A DNA stretch of 33,524 nt from Rhodoferax sp. (GTDB taxonomy: Bacteria; Pseudomonadota; Gammaproteobacteria; Burkholderiales; Burkholderiaceae_C). Positions 14,569 through 24,400 of this stretch are shown in pieces. The position numbers and the translations under genes are program-made. The stretch spans positions 1 through 33,524 of the forward strand of contig NZ_JAURYQ010000010.1 of the NCBI RefSeq assembly GCF_030653815.1, read 5' to 3'. The notes below the pieces were generated by a model. It did not search any database. It saw only the letters and a list, made by a program, of their open reading frames with translations, and had not been told where the DNA came from. Position 1 is the first letter of the stretch. The number at the start of each line of letters is the position of its first letter.

Positions 14569-15510
14569 ATGCCAGAGCTGATCCTGCACCATTACCCGAT
14601 GTCGCCGTTCTCGGAAAAAGTCCGTGCGGTGCTGGGCTTCAAGAAACTGGCCTGGCAGTCGGTGCTGATCCCCACCGTGATGCCCAAACCTGATTTGCTG
14701 GCGCTCACCGGGGGTTACCGCAAGACGCCGGTGCTGCAAATAGGCGCTGACATTTACTGTGACACTGCGCTGATTTGTGATGTGCTGGAGCACATCCAGC
14801 CGTCGCCCACGTTGTACCCGGCAGGGCAAAAAGGCCTGGCGCGCACGCTGGCGCAGTGGGCCGACAGCACGCTGTTTTGGGCCGCCATGGGTTACAACCT
14901 GCAAAAACCGGGTATGGCCGAGCTCTTTGCCGGCCTGCCGATCGATGCGGTCAAGGCTTTTGCGGCAGACCGCTCAGCCATGGCGCAGGGCTTGAACCGG
15001 CCACGACCACTGGATGCCATGGGTGCCTACAAGTCCTATTTGCGCCGCATGGCGGACATGCTCGATGGTCAGGATTTCCTGCTGGGTGAGGCGCCTTGTA
15101 TTGCCGATTTTGCCGCTTACCATCCGCTGTGGTTCACCCGCACCCAGGTGCCTGGCATGGCAGGCATCTTGCAGGCGACCCCGGAGGTGCTGGGCTGGCT
15201 GGACCGCATGGCTGCGCTGGGTCATGGTCAGATGAGCCGCATGACAGCGGCAGAAGCCATTGCAGTTTGTGCAGATGCACCCGCCGCGACGGGGGTCACG
15301 GATGACTATTTCCAGGACGACCATGGCATTGCTTTGGGCAGCCTGGTGAGCGTCAGCGCCGAGAGTTTTGGCGCCGAGCCCACCGTAGGTGAGCTTGTGG
15401 CCGCCACCCGCACCCGCTACACCCTGCGTCGGCGCGATGCCCGTGCAGGTGTGGTGCAGGTGCACTTTCCGCGTGTGGGTTATGCGCTTAAACAGGAGCT
15501 GGCAACATGA
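14569..15510 (+). CDS. Glutathione S-transferase family protein with C-terminal extension
   Basis: This 313-residue protein has an N-terminal thioredoxin-like GST domain (ILHHYPMSPFSEKVRAVL at the start, then KTPVLQIG and the DTALICDVLE loop). An alpha-helical C-domain with FLLGEAPCIADFAAYHPLWF near 170-195 follows. Beyond about residue 225 lies an extra 85-residue region rich in beta-forming residues that is not part of the classical GST fold. The serine in SPFSEKVR probably marks the active site. The preceding gap of 19 bases and the following four-base overlap suggest an operon with the SDR, thioesterase and acetyltransferase genes. The substrate is unknown. Confidence 0.82.
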   Translation: MPELILHHYPMSPFSEKVRAVLGFKKLAWQSVLIPTVMPKPDLLALTGGYRKTPVLQIGADIYCDTALICDVLEHIQPSPTLYPAGQKGLARTLAQWADSTLFWAAMGYNLQKPGMAELFAGLPIDAVKAFAADRSAMAQGLNRPRPLDAMGAYKSYLRRMADMLDGQDFLLGEAPCIADFAAYHPLWFTRTQVPGMAGILQATPEVLGWLDRMAALGHGQMSRMTAAEAIAVCADAPAATGVTDDYFQDDHGIALGSLVSVSAESFGAEPTVGELVAATRTRYTLRRRDARAGVVQVHFPRVGYALKQELAT

Positions 15511-16013
15511 CATTCAAACTCTGGTCAGTGGGCTCATCCAGGTCGCATGAGGCGCATGAAACACCGCCTCCGGTGTGGCGCCTGATGTCGTTTGAGGATT
15601 TGCGCGTGGGTGAGTTGTACGAGGCCTTGCGCCTGCGCAGCGAGGTTTTTGTGGTCGAGCAGCAGTGCGTTTTTCAGGACATTGACGGGGCAGACCGCGA
15701 GGCTATGCATTTGCTGGGCGTGCAGGGGGGCGAATTGACCGCCTATGCGCGCTGCTTTGAAGCAGGCGCCAAGTTTCCCGAGGCCAGCATTGGCCGGGTG
15801 GCGGTCCGCAAGAGCGCACGTGGTACGGGGCTTGGCCATTTGCTGATGGCGCAGGCGGTGGCCGCCATCAGCCAGGTGTGGGGCCCGCAGGCCATCCGCA
15901 TCGGCGCCCAGACGCAACTGCAGGCGTTTTATGTCAAACATGGGTTCAAGGACGTCGGTACCTACTACCTGGAAGACGGCATTCCGCATCTTGAAATGCT
16001 GCGCGAGGCGTGA
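15507..16013 (+). CDS. elaA: GNAT acetyltransferase, ElaA family
   Basis: This 168-residue protein has the ElaA pattern: LRSEVFVVEQQC near residues 43-54, the GNAT acetyl-CoA-binding loop VRKSARGTGLGHLLM near 100-114, and the family end FKDVGTYYLEDGIPHLEML. Its ATG overlaps the GST stop as ATGA. The first 25 residues are an extension relative to typical ElaA proteins, which usually begin near the LMSFEDL stretch. The acceptor of the acetyl group is not known for the family. Confidence 0.85.
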   Translation: MTFKLWSVGSSRSHEAHETPPPVWRLMSFEDLRVGELYEALRLRSEVFVVEQQCVFQDIDGADREAMHLLGVQGGELTAYARCFEAGAKFPEASIGRVAVRKSARGTGLGHLLMAQAVAAISQVWGPQAIRIGAQTQLQAFYVKHGFKDVGTYYLEDGIPHLEMLREA

Positions 16014-16056
16014 CGTCTGACACCCTGTGGCACACTCGCAGCCTTGTATTTTTTTG

Positions 16057-16079
16057 AGCCAGCCGGGTGCTGGCTTTTT
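16057..16079 (+). terminator. Rho-independent terminator before tex
   Basis: AGCCAGC (16057-16063) pairs with GCTGGCT (16069-16075) around a CGGGT loop, followed by a T-run on the + strand. A T-rich run on the left side makes it partly bidirectional. It ends the SDR-to-elaA unit, only eight bases before the tex start codon, so tex transcription must start inside or after it, or by readthrough. Confidence 0.8.
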
Positions 16080-16087
16080 ATTGACCC

Positions 16088-18463
16088 ATGCAAAAAATCA
16101 TCGCGCAAATCGCGCAAGAAATCAGGGTGCAGACCCATCAGGTGGTGGCTGCCGTGGAATTGCTCGATGGCGGCGCCACCGTGCCTTTTATTGCCCGCTA
16201 CCGCAAGGAAGCCACCGGCGGCCTTGACGACATTCAGCTGCGTGAACTGGAAGCGCGCCTGGCTTACCTGCGCGAGCTGCGTGACCGCCTGCAAACGGTC
16301 ATCAAGGCGATTGACGAACAGGGCAAGCTGACGCCTGCGCTGCTGGCCACGCTGCACGCTGCAAGCACCAAACAGGAACTCGAAGACCTGTACCTGCCGT
16401 TCAAGCTCAAACGCCGCACCAAGGGCCAACTGGCCCGTGAAGCCGGGCTGGAGCCGCTGGCCGATGCCTTGTTTGCCAACCCGGCCCTGGTGCCGGCGGA
16501 CGAAGCACTGGCCTATGTGATTCCGATGCGCCCGGTGGTCGAAGGCGAAGACAAACAGCCCGATTTTTCAACTGTGTCCGCGGTGCTGGACGGTGTGCGC
16601 GACCTGTTGAGCGAACGCTGGGCCGAGACCCCGCCGCTGGTGCAGGACCTGCGCGAGTGGCTCTGGGCTGAGGGCCTGCTGCAAAGCAAACTGATGGCCG
16701 GCAAGGACGAAAACCATGCCGATGTGGCCAAGTTCCGCGACTACTTTGACTATGACGAGCCCATCAGCCGCGTGCCCTCGCACCGGGCGCTGGCGGTGTT
16801 TCGCGGGCGCAGCCTCGACATCCTGGAGGCCAAACTCGTACTGCCAGAGCCCGAGCCAGCCACGACCGCTGCGGCGCCCAAAACCCGGGTAGCGCCTGCC
16901 GTGTCGCTGGCCGAGGGGCGCATTGCCCTCAAACTGGGCTGGAGCCACCAGGCGCGCCCGGCGGACGATCTGATCCGCAAATGCGTGGCCTGGACCTGGC
17001 GCGTCAAGCTGAGCCTGTCGACCGAGCGCGACCTGTTTGCCCGCCTGCGCGAGGAAGCCGAGCGCGTGGCCATCAAGGTCTTTGCCGACAACCTGCGCGA
17101 CCTGTTGCTGGCCGCGCCCGCCGGGCCGCGCGTGGTGCTGGGCCTGGACCCTGGCATTCGCACCGGGGTCAAGGTGGCGGTGGTCGATGCCACCGGCAAG
17201 CTGGTCGACACCAGCACCGTGTACCCGCATGAGCCGCGCAAGGATTGGGACGGCTCACTGCACATTCTGGCCAAGCTCTGCGAAAAACACGGTGTCAACC
17301 TGATCGCCATCGGCAATGGCACCGCCAGCCGCGAGACCGACAGATTAGCCGCCGACCTGATCAAACTGATGGCCAAGTCCTCCGAGCGGTTGATGGAAAA
17401 AGTGGTGGTCAGTGAAGCCGGGGCCTCGGTTTATTCCGCCAGCGAATTTGCCTCGCAGGAAATGCCCGATGTCGATGTCAGCCTGCGTGGCGCCGCCAGC
17501 ATTGCCCGACGCCTGCAGGACCCGCTGGCCGAGTTGGTCAAGATCGACCCCAAGAGCATCGGTGTCGGTCAGTACCAGCATGACGTCAACCAGAGCGACC
17601 TCGCCAAGACGCTCGACGCGGTGGTGGAGGACTGCGTCAATTCGGTCGGTGTCGACCTCAACATGGCCAGCGTGCCGCTGCTCAGCCGGGTTTCGGGCCT
17701 GAGTGCCAGCGTGGCCAAGGCGGTGGTGCGTTGGCGTGAGGCCCACGGTGCTTTTGCCAGCCGCCAGGATCTGCTCAAGGTCACTGGCCTGGGTGCCAAG
17801 ACTTTCGAGCAAAGCGCCGGCTTCCTGCGCATTCGTGGCGGGGCCAACCCGCTCGACATGACTGGCGTGCACCCCGAAACCTACCCGGTGGTGGAGCAGA
17901 TCATCGCCACAACAGGCAAGCCCGTGGCCGAGCTGATGGGTCGCGCCGACATGCTCAAGACCCTGCGCCCCGAGCTCTTTGCCAATGAACAATTTGGTGT
18001 CATCACGGTGAAAGACATTCTGGGCGAGCTGGAAAAGCCCGGCCGTGACCCGCGCCCGGACTTCAAGGTGGCGCGCTTCAACGACGGTGTGGAAGACATC
18101 CGCGACCTGAAAGAAGGCATGGTGCTGGAGGGCACGGTGAGCAATGTGGCCGCCTTTGGTGCCTTCATTGACCTGGGTGTGCACCAGGACGGGCTGGTGC
18201 ATGTGAGCCAGCTTAGCCACAAGTTTGTCACCGATGCCCGCGAGGTCGTCAAGACCGGCGACATTGTCAAGGTGCAGGTGGTCGAGGTGGACGTGGCGCG
18301 CAAGCGCATTGCGCTGACCATGAAGCTCGGCGCCGCTCCGGCACGCAGCGGCGGTGTCGGCGACAACCGTTTTCAGGGCGCCAGGCCGCAGCAGCGCGCG
18401 CATGCGCCACAATCCACCGCTATGTCTTCTGCATTTGCCAAACTCAAAAATCTGGGGTCTTAG
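16088..18463 (+). CDS. tex: Transcription accessory protein Tex
   Basis: This 791-residue protein is the conserved RNA-binding Tex. The N-terminal region contains the Tex start (VPFIARYRKEATGGLDD near 38-54) and a helical region ending with LPFKLKRRTKGQLAREAGLEPLAD. A YqgF/RNase H-like domain starts at about residue 350 (VLGLDPGIRTGVKVAVVD). Helix-hairpin-helix motifs occupy about 525-590 and an S1 RNA-binding domain about 675-750 (GTVSNVAAFGAFIDLGV). The role is in transcription and RNA quality control, with effects on virulence gene expression and stress survival in other bacteria. It ends five bases before the HDOD gene. Confidence 0.97.
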   Translation: MQKIIAQIAQEIRVQTHQVVAAVELLDGGATVPFIARYRKEATGGLDDIQLRELEARLAYLRELRDRLQTVIKAIDEQGKLTPALLATLHAASTKQELEDLYLPFKLKRRTKGQLAREAGLEPLADALFANPALVPADEALAYVIPMRPVVEGEDKQPDFSTVSAVLDGVRDLLSERWAETPPLVQDLREWLWAEGLLQSKLMAGKDENHADVAKFRDYFDYDEPISRVPSHRALAVFRGRSLDILEAKLVLPEPEPATTAAAPKTRVAPAVSLAEGRIALKLGWSHQARPADDLIRKCVAWTWRVKLSLSTERDLFARLREEAERVAIKVFADNLRDLLLAAPAGPRVVLGLDPGIRTGVKVAVVDATGKLVDTSTVYPHEPRKDWDGSLHILAKLCEKHGVNLIAIGNGTASRETDRLAADLIKLMAKSSERLMEKVVVSEAGASVYSASEFASQEMPDVDVSLRGAASIARRLQDPLAELVKIDPKSIGVGQYQHDVNQSDLAKTLDAVVEDCVNSVGVDLNMASVPLLSRVSGLSASVAKAVVRWREAHGAFASRQDLLKVTGLGAKTFEQSAGFLRIRGGANPLDMTGVHPETYPVVEQIIATTGKPVAELMGRADMLKTLRPELFANEQFGVITVKDILGELEKPGRDPRPDFKVARFNDGVEDIRDLKEGMVLEGTVSNVAAFGAFIDLGVHQDGLVHVSQLSHKFVTDAREVVKTGDIVKVQVVEVDVARKRIALTMKLGAAPARSGGVGDNRFQGARPQQRAHAPQSTAMSSAFAKLKNLGS

Positions 18464-18468
18464 CCGTC

Positions 18469-19302
18469 ATGCAACTGGCTGACCTGCTGGACCATCCACA
18501 GCCGCTGCCCAGCAGCCCGCGGTTGCTGGCCTTGTTGTTGACCGAACTCAAGCAGTTGCAGCCCGACTTGCGCCGCATTGACCAGTTCATCAAGGCTGAT
18601 CCGGTGCTGAGTTTGCGCGTGCTGCAGGCGGCCAATGTGCCCGCTTTTTCGCTTTCTGGCCAGGTGAGCAGCGTCTCCGAGGCCCTGGCGCTATTGCATC
18701 TGGATCAGGTGCAGGACATGGTCAACCAGATCATTGGGCAGGTCTCATTCAAAGTGGGCGCTGGCTTGCCTTTGGCGCAGTTCTGGGCTTACAGCCAGGA
18801 CTGCGCGCGGGTGGCGCGCGCCCTGGCGGGTTTGTTGCAGTACAAGCAGCAGGCAGCTTATGTGGCCGGGCTGATCCACGCGCTGGGTGAACTGACCATG
18901 CGCGCGGCTTCACCGCAGTTGGCTGAACTCGACGAAAGCTGTCCGGCACTCGACCTCAGACGCGCCATGACCGAGCGCGAGGCCTTTGGTTTTTGCTACC
19001 TGGATGTGAGTGCGGCGCTGGCCGGGCAGGCGCAATTGCCCCAAATGGTGTGTGACGCGCTGGCCTATGCCGACGCCCCGTTTGACAACGAGGCTTGCGA
19101 GCCGCTGGCGGGGGTCTTGCACCTGGCCCAGTGGCGCGCCCGTGCCAAGCAGCTGGGCTTGCAGAAGAACGCCTTGACGGTCACTTTTCCGTCCATGGTG
19201 GCTGAAATGCTGGGGCTCGATATCGACATGGTGTTGCAGCAAGACCCCATCGACTGGTCGCGTCCGGCGAGCAGACGCATGCCCCTGGTCGTCCAAACCT
19301 GA
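18469..19302 (+). CDS. HDOD-domain protein
   Basis: This 277-residue protein has an HDOD (metal-independent HD-related) domain over most of its length: LPSSPRLLALLLTEL at the N-terminus, IKADPVLSLRVLQAAN near residues 42-57, and the helix with YVAGLIHALGELTM near 130-143. Such domains act as signalling or scaffold modules, often in c-di-GMP or chemotaxis-type pathways. No GGDEF, EAL or receiver domain is attached. The start is five bases after tex, suggesting co-transcription. Confidence 0.82.
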   Translation: MQLADLLDHPQPLPSSPRLLALLLTELKQLQPDLRRIDQFIKADPVLSLRVLQAANVPAFSLSGQVSSVSEALALLHLDQVQDMVNQIIGQVSFKVGAGLPLAQFWAYSQDCARVARALAGLLQYKQQAAYVAGLIHALGELTMRAASPQLAELDESCPALDLRRAMTEREAFGFCYLDVSAALAGQAQLPQMVCDALAYADAPFDNEACEPLAGVLHLAQWRARAKQLGLQKNALTVTFPSMVAEMLGLDIDMVLQQDPIDWSRPASRRMPLVVQT

Positions 19303-19311
19303 TCGCCTGAG

Positions 19312-21792
19312 ATGCGGGCACACGACACCAGTGCCAGCCCGCATTTGCCTGCCTCTGGCAACCGATTTGTTACGTCCCAAGGCCTGATTCCCGCACTGCT
19401 GGGCTTGTTGCTGGGCAATGCCTTGCAGCTGCAGCAGGCGGTGTTGTTGCCAACGGACGATTATCTGTTGGGGCTGCTGCTCGGCGGCTTGCTGCTCACG
19501 GTGAGCCTGTGGCTGCGCTGGCCAGCCTGGCGCTGGGGACTGATCGGGGTGGCGTTTGCCGTGCTGGCTTTTTCCAGCACGGGCTGGCGCGCCCAGCTGT
19601 TTGGCAGCCAGGCGCTCAAGCCCGCACTGGAAGGACGTGACATTGCCGTGACCGGGGTGGTGGCGGCCATGCCGCAGAACTTCGATGGTGGGGTGCGCTT
19701 TCGCCTCGACCTGGAACGTGCCAGCCTGGACGGCCAGGCGTTGCGCTTGCCCCCGAGCTTGGAGCTGGGCTGGTATGCCGGCGTCTATGCCCGCGGTGAA
19801 GGCTTCGGCGAATCGATGGGTGAATTGCAGCGCCCGCCGGCCTCGCTGCAGGCCGGCGAGCGCTGGCATATGACGGTGCGCCTGAAGGCCCCGCATGGCG
19901 GCGTCAATCCGCATGGTTTTGATTACGAGTTGTGGCAGTGGGAGCAGGGTGTGCAGGCCACGGGTTATGTGCGTTCCGGCCCGCGTGACCCGGTTCCCCT
20001 GTTGTTGGCTCAGAGCTGGCAGCACCCGGTGCAATGGGCGCGTGGTCAGGTGCGGGACCAGATATTTCTGCGTCTCGCCGATTCGGACGCCGCCGGGCTG
20101 ATTGCGGCACTGGTGGTGGGCGACCAGGCGGCCATTGAGCGCAGTGACTGGGATGTGTTCAGGGCGACCGGGGTGGCCCATCTGATGAGTATTTCAGGCT
20201 TGCACATCACCATGTTCGCCTGGGCCGCAGCGCTGGCGCTGGACTGGTTGTGGCGCCGCTCTGCCTGGCTCTGCCTGCGCTTGCCGGCACCCACAGCCGC
20301 CTTGGTCGGTGGTATGGCGCTGGCCACCGCTTATGCTTTGTTCAGTGGTTGGGGCGTGCCCGCGCAGCGCACCGTGCTCATGCTGGCCACGGTGGGTGCC
20401 CTGCGCCTGCTGGGCGTGCGCTGGCCCTGGCCACAGGTCTGGCTGCTGGCCTGCGCGGTGGTGGTGGCGGTGGACCCGTGGGCGCTGCTGCAGGCGGGCT
20501 TCTGGCTGAGCTTCGTGGCGGTAGGGGTGCTGTTTGCGACCGACGCCGGGCTTGGCGGCGCCAGCCGGGCGGGCTTGCGGGCCAGGGTGCTGGTTGTGAT
20601 GCGCGAGCAATGGGTGATCACGCTGGCGCTGACCCCGTTGAGTCTGCTGCTGTTTGGCCAGGTCTCGCTGGTGGGGCTGCTGGCCAATGCGCTGGCCATC
20701 CCGTGGGTGACGCTGGTGGTGACGCCGCTGGCCATGCTGGGGGTGCTGATCCATCCGCTGTGGGACGTGGCCGCCGGAGCCATTGGGCTGATGGCGCAGT
20801 GGCTGCGCGGCCTGGCGCAATGGCCCTGGGCCAGCCTGAGTCTGGCGCAGGCGCCGTGGTGGGCGGGTGTGGCGGGTGTTTTGGGCGGCTTGTTGCTGGC
20901 GCTGCGACTGCCTTGGTCACTGCGGCTCAGTGGTGTGCCGCTGCTGCTGCCCGTGCTGTTCTGGCAGGCGCCAACCATTCCGATGGGTGAATTTTCCCTG
21001 CTGGCCGCCGATGTCGGCCAGGGTAACGCCGTGCTGGTGCGCACGGCACGACACGCCTTGCTTTATGACGCAGGTCCCATGTACAGCCGGGAAAGTGACG
21101 CCGGACACCGGGTGCTGGTGCCCTTGCTGCGTGCGCTCGGGGTGCGGCTCGACACCCTGGTGCTGAGCCACCGTGACAGCGACCATACCGGGGGTGCCGT
21201 CGCGCTCCTGAAAATGCAGCCGCAGGCAAGCTTGCTGAGTTCGATTGAGTCCGGGCACGCGCTGCAGGCGCTGCGGCCCGTGACGCGCTGCCTGGCGGGT
21301 CAGCGCTGGCAGTGGGACGGTGTGGACTTCGAGGTGCTGCACCCGCAGGCCAGTGACTACGCCGACGTGCGCAAACCCAATGCCCTGAGTTGCACGCTGC
21401 GCGTCTCCAATGGGTCCCAAACCCTGCTGCTGGCGGGTGACATCGAGCAAGCGCAAGAGGCCCAGTTGGTCGCGCGGCTGCAGGCAGGGCCAGACCAGTT
21501 GTCTGGGGGTTTGCGCGCCGACGTGCTGCTGGTGCCACACCATGGCAGCAAAACCTCCAGCAGCGACGCTTTTCTGCAGGCCGTGCAACCGCGCTTTGCA
21601 ATAGCGCAGACAGGCTACAGAAATCGCTTTGGTCACCCGGCAAGCGCTGTTTTGGTGCGTTACGATGGATATCACATCAAGTTGATCGACACGCCCCGTT
21701 GTGGTGCAGCCAGTTGGTTTTCCTGGGAACCGGATGACGTGCAATGTGCGCGCGAAACGCAAAAACGCTATTGGCACCATGAGGTGCCTTGA
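19312..21792 (+). CDS. comEC: DNA internalization protein ComEC/Rec2
   Basis: This 826-residue protein is the inner-membrane channel for single-stranded DNA uptake in natural transformation. N-terminal hydrophobic segments and an OB-like domain are followed by the ComEC domain (TGVAHLMSISGLHITMFAWA near residue 285). About eight membrane helices follow, then a C-terminal metallo-beta-lactamase-like domain with FSLLAADVGQGNAVLVRT near 560, SHRDSDHTGGAVALL near 620 and LLVPHHGSKTSS near 735. The length is typical and no disruption is visible, so the gene is probably functional. It starts nine bases after the HDOD stop. Confidence 0.95.
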   Translation: MRAHDTSASPHLPASGNRFVTSQGLIPALLGLLLGNALQLQQAVLLPTDDYLLGLLLGGLLLTVSLWLRWPAWRWGLIGVAFAVLAFSSTGWRAQLFGSQALKPALEGRDIAVTGVVAAMPQNFDGGVRFRLDLERASLDGQALRLPPSLELGWYAGVYARGEGFGESMGELQRPPASLQAGERWHMTVRLKAPHGGVNPHGFDYELWQWEQGVQATGYVRSGPRDPVPLLLAQSWQHPVQWARGQVRDQIFLRLADSDAAGLIAALVVGDQAAIERSDWDVFRATGVAHLMSISGLHITMFAWAAALALDWLWRRSAWLCLRLPAPTAALVGGMALATAYALFSGWGVPAQRTVLMLATVGALRLLGVRWPWPQVWLLACAVVVAVDPWALLQAGFWLSFVAVGVLFATDAGLGGASRAGLRARVLVVMREQWVITLALTPLSLLLFGQVSLVGLLANALAIPWVTLVVTPLAMLGVLIHPLWDVAAGAIGLMAQWLRGLAQWPWASLSLAQAPWWAGVAGVLGGLLLALRLPWSLRLSGVPLLLPVLFWQAPTIPMGEFSLLAADVGQGNAVLVRTARHALLYDAGPMYSRESDAGHRVLVPLLRALGVRLDTLVLSHRDSDHTGGAVALLKMQPQASLLSSIESGHALQALRPVTRCLAGQRWQWDGVDFEVLHPQASDYADVRKPNALSCTLRVSNGSQTLLLAGDIEQAQEAQLVARLQAGPDQLSGGLRADVLLVPHHGSKTSSSDAFLQAVQPRFAIAQTGYRNRFGHPASAVLVRYDGYHIKLIDTPRCGAASWFSWEPDDVQCARETQKRYWHHEVP

Positions 21793-21847
21793 CGTGCTTG
21801 TCACCGCGCTGGCCCGAAGTTTGCTAAGTAACTTGCAGGAGTAATAG

Positions 21848-23377
21848 ATGATGCTGAAATTCGACGAGATGTACACCAAGTTGCCCTATGAGTTTTTCAC
21901 CCATGGGGCGCAGATTCGGGACCATTACAAGATTTACGACGAGTGGCTGGCGCGCCAGCCTGGCGACATGATGGCCAAACGCCGCGAAGAGGCCGAGATG
22001 ATTTTTCGCCGCGTCGGCATCACGTTTGCCGTGTACGGTGAAAAGGACGAGGACGGTTCGGGCACCGAGCGCCTGATTCCCTTCGATCTGATTCCCCGCA
22101 TCATCCCGGCGCACGAGTGGCGCAGCATGGAAAAAGGCCTGACCCAGCGCGTCACCGCATTGAACCGCTTTCTCCATGACATCTACCATGACCAGGAAAT
22201 TCTCAAGGCGGGCCTGATCCCGCGCGAGCAAATTGAGCAAAACGCCCAGTTCCGCCCGCAAATGATGGGCATCGACCTGCCCAACAACGTGTATTCACAA
22301 ATCTCGGGCATCGACATCGTGCGCGCACCGGATGCCAAGGGCAACGGCGAGTACTACGTGCTCGAAGACAACCTGCGTGTGCCCAGCGGCGTGAGCTACA
22401 TGCTGGAAGACCGCAAGATGATGATGCGGCTGTTTCCCAACCTGTTCAACGCGCACCGTGTGGCGCCCATCGCCCATTACCCTGACCTGTTGCTGGAAAC
22501 CCTGCGCGAGAGCAGCCCGCCCACCACAGCCGAGCCCACCGTGGTGGTGCTCACGCCCGGCATGTACAACAGCGCCTACTTCGAGCACGCCTTTTTGGCG
22601 CAGCAAATGGGCATTGAGCTGGTCGAGGGCCAGGACCTGTTTGTCAAGGACAACTTCTGCTACATGCGCACCACCCGTGGTCCGCAGCGCGTGGACGTGA
22701 TCTACCGCCGTGTCGATGATGATTTTCTCGACCCCGACGTGTTCCGCCCGACGTCCACGCTGGGCTGTGCCGGGTTGCTCGACGTCTACAAGGCGGGCCA
22801 CATCAACATCTGTAATGGCGTGGGCACCGGTGTGGCCGACGACAAGTCGATCTACCCCTATGTGCCCAAAATGATCGAGTTTTACCTGGGTGAAAAGCCC
22901 ATTTTGAACAATGTGCCGACCTACCAATGCCGCAACAAGGACGAGTTGTCCTACGTCATTGCCAACATGAAAGACCTGGTGGTCAAGGAAGTGCATGGCG
23001 CGGGTGGCTACGGCATGCTGGTGGGCCCCGCTGCCACCAAGGCCGAGGTGGAAGATTTCAAAAAAGCCGTGCTGGCCAACCCCAGTGGCTACATCGCCCA
23101 GCCCACCTTGAGCCTGTCGAGCTGCCCGACCTTTGTCGAAAGCGGCATTGCCCCGCGCCACATTGACCTGCGGCCTTATGTGCTGTCGGGCAAAAGCGTG
23201 CAAATGGTGCCCGGTGGCCTGACCCGCGTGGCGCTCAAGGAGGGTTCGCTCGTGGTGAACTCATCACAGGGCGGCGGCACAAAAGACACCTGGATCCTGG
23301 AAGATGAATTGCCCGCGGCCGTGGAGGCGGTGACCGAGGTCATGGCACAAGCCCAGGCTCAGGGCAGGGCCCTTTAA
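21848..23377 (+). CDS. Circularly permuted type 2 ATP-grasp protein
   Basis: This 509-residue cytoplasmic protein matches the circularly permuted ATP-grasp family (DUF404/DUF407 type): FDEMYTKLPYEFF at the start, GIDIVRAPDAKGNGEYYVLEDN near 155-175, LVVKEVHGAGGYGMLVGPAA near 375-395, and RHIDLRPYVLSG near 435. The family is predicted to form peptide or amide bonds using ATP. An AGGAG ribosome site six bases before the ATG at 21848 favours that start over the next ATG. The alpha-E protein gene follows by 53 bases. In other bacteria this pair is clustered with a transglutaminase-like protein; here a transglutaminase is encoded on the opposite strand nearby. Confidence 0.92.
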   Translation: MMLKFDEMYTKLPYEFFTHGAQIRDHYKIYDEWLARQPGDMMAKRREEAEMIFRRVGITFAVYGEKDEDGSGTERLIPFDLIPRIIPAHEWRSMEKGLTQRVTALNRFLHDIYHDQEILKAGLIPREQIEQNAQFRPQMMGIDLPNNVYSQISGIDIVRAPDAKGNGEYYVLEDNLRVPSGVSYMLEDRKMMMRLFPNLFNAHRVAPIAHYPDLLLETLRESSPPTTAEPTVVVLTPGMYNSAYFEHAFLAQQMGIELVEGQDLFVKDNFCYMRTTRGPQRVDVIYRRVDDDFLDPDVFRPTSTLGCAGLLDVYKAGHINICNGVGTGVADDKSIYPYVPKMIEFYLGEKPILNNVPTYQCRNKDELSYVIANMKDLVVKEVHGAGGYGMLVGPAATKAEVEDFKKAVLANPSGYIAQPTLSLSSCPTFVESGIAPRHIDLRPYVLSGKSVQMVPGGLTRVALKEGSLVVNSSQGGGTKDTWILEDELPAAVEAVTEVMAQAQAQGRAL

Positions 23378-23430
23378 TTCCGCTCGCAAGCGTTGATGGC
23401 CATCACTCATTGATCTACCCGAAAGCTTTT

Positions 23431-24390
23431 ATGTTGTCACGAACCGCCGACCACTTGTTCTGGATGAACCGTTACACCGAGCGCGCCGAGAACACCGCCC
23501 GCCTGCTCGATGTGAATTACCAAACCGCTTTGCTGCCCCAGTCTGAAGCCGTGGCGCAGGCCGGCTGGCAGGGCTTGCTGTCGATCAGCGAACTGCTGCC
23601 GGCCTACAAGGAAAAGCATGGAACGATCATTGCCCGCGAGGTCATGGAATTCATGGTCAAGGACGAGCGCAACCCGTCCTCCATCGTGTCCTGTCTGAGC
23701 GCCGCGCGTGAGAACGCCCGGGCCGTGCGTGGCACGCTGACGACCGAGGTCTGGGAAACCCAGAACCAGACCTGGCTGGAAGTCAAGCGCATGATCAAGC
23801 AGGGTGACTTCGAGGCCGACCCCTCGCAGTTTTTTGAGTGGGTCAAGTTCCGCTCCCACCTGTCGCGCGGCGTCACCGTGGGCACCATGCTGATGGATGA
23901 GGCGCTGCACTTCATGCGCCTGGGCACTTTTCTGGAGCGCGCCGACAACACCGCGCGCCTGGTCGACGTCAAGTTCCATGCGGTGGAGAGCGACTTTTAT
24001 GGCACCGCCAACGGCAAGGATCAGGAGTACGATTTTTACCATTGGAGCGCCATTCTGCGCAGCGTCAGCGGTTTCGAGGTGTACCGCAAGGTCTACCGCG
24101 ACGTGATCCGGCCGGAGCGGGTGGCAGAGCTGCTGATCCTGCGTCCCGACATGCCACGCTCATTACATGCCAGCCTCAACGAGGTCGTGAGCAATCTGGC
24201 ACTGGTGGCCAACGACCAGTCCAGTGAAACCCAGCGCCGCGCCGGCAAGTTGCGCGCCGAGCTGCAATACGGTCGCATCGACGAGATTCTGGCCACTGGC
24301 CTGCACGCCTACCTGACCCAGTTTCTGGACCGCGTCAACGACCTGGGTGCCCACATCAGTCGCGACTTCCTGGTGCCGGTGCCGGTCTGA
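23431..24390 (+). CDS. Alpha-E domain-containing protein
   Basis: This 319-residue all-helical protein begins MLSRTADHLFWMNRYTERAE, the conserved start of alpha-E (DUF403) proteins, which supports the ATG at 23431 rather than the TTG at 23410. Other conserved parts are LSRGVTVGTMLMDEALHFMRLGTFLERADNTARLVD near 145-180 and ISRDFLVPV at the end. No enzymatic motif is known; the family is the constant partner of the preceding ATP-grasp protein and may bring a substrate or form a complex with it. The final stop lies 11 bases from the 3' end of a convergent gene on the minus strand. Confidence 0.92.
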   Translation: MLSRTADHLFWMNRYTERAENTARLLDVNYQTALLPQSEAVAQAGWQGLLSISELLPAYKEKHGTIIAREVMEFMVKDERNPSSIVSCLSAARENARAVRGTLTTEVWETQNQTWLEVKRMIKQGDFEADPSQFFEWVKFRSHLSRGVTVGTMLMDEALHFMRLGTFLERADNTARLVDVKFHAVESDFYGTANGKDQEYDFYHWSAILRSVSGFEVYRKVYRDVIRPERVAELLILRPDMPRSLHASLNEVVSNLALVANDQSSETQRRAGKLRAELQYGRIDEILATGLHAYLTQFLDRVNDLGAHISRDFLVPVPV

Positions 24391-24400
24391 GCGGCCGGGC

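Noticed and set aside
21793..21847. TTGTCA at 21798 as a promoter for the ATP-grasp gene
   Set aside because: No acceptable -10 box at 16-18 bases downstream.
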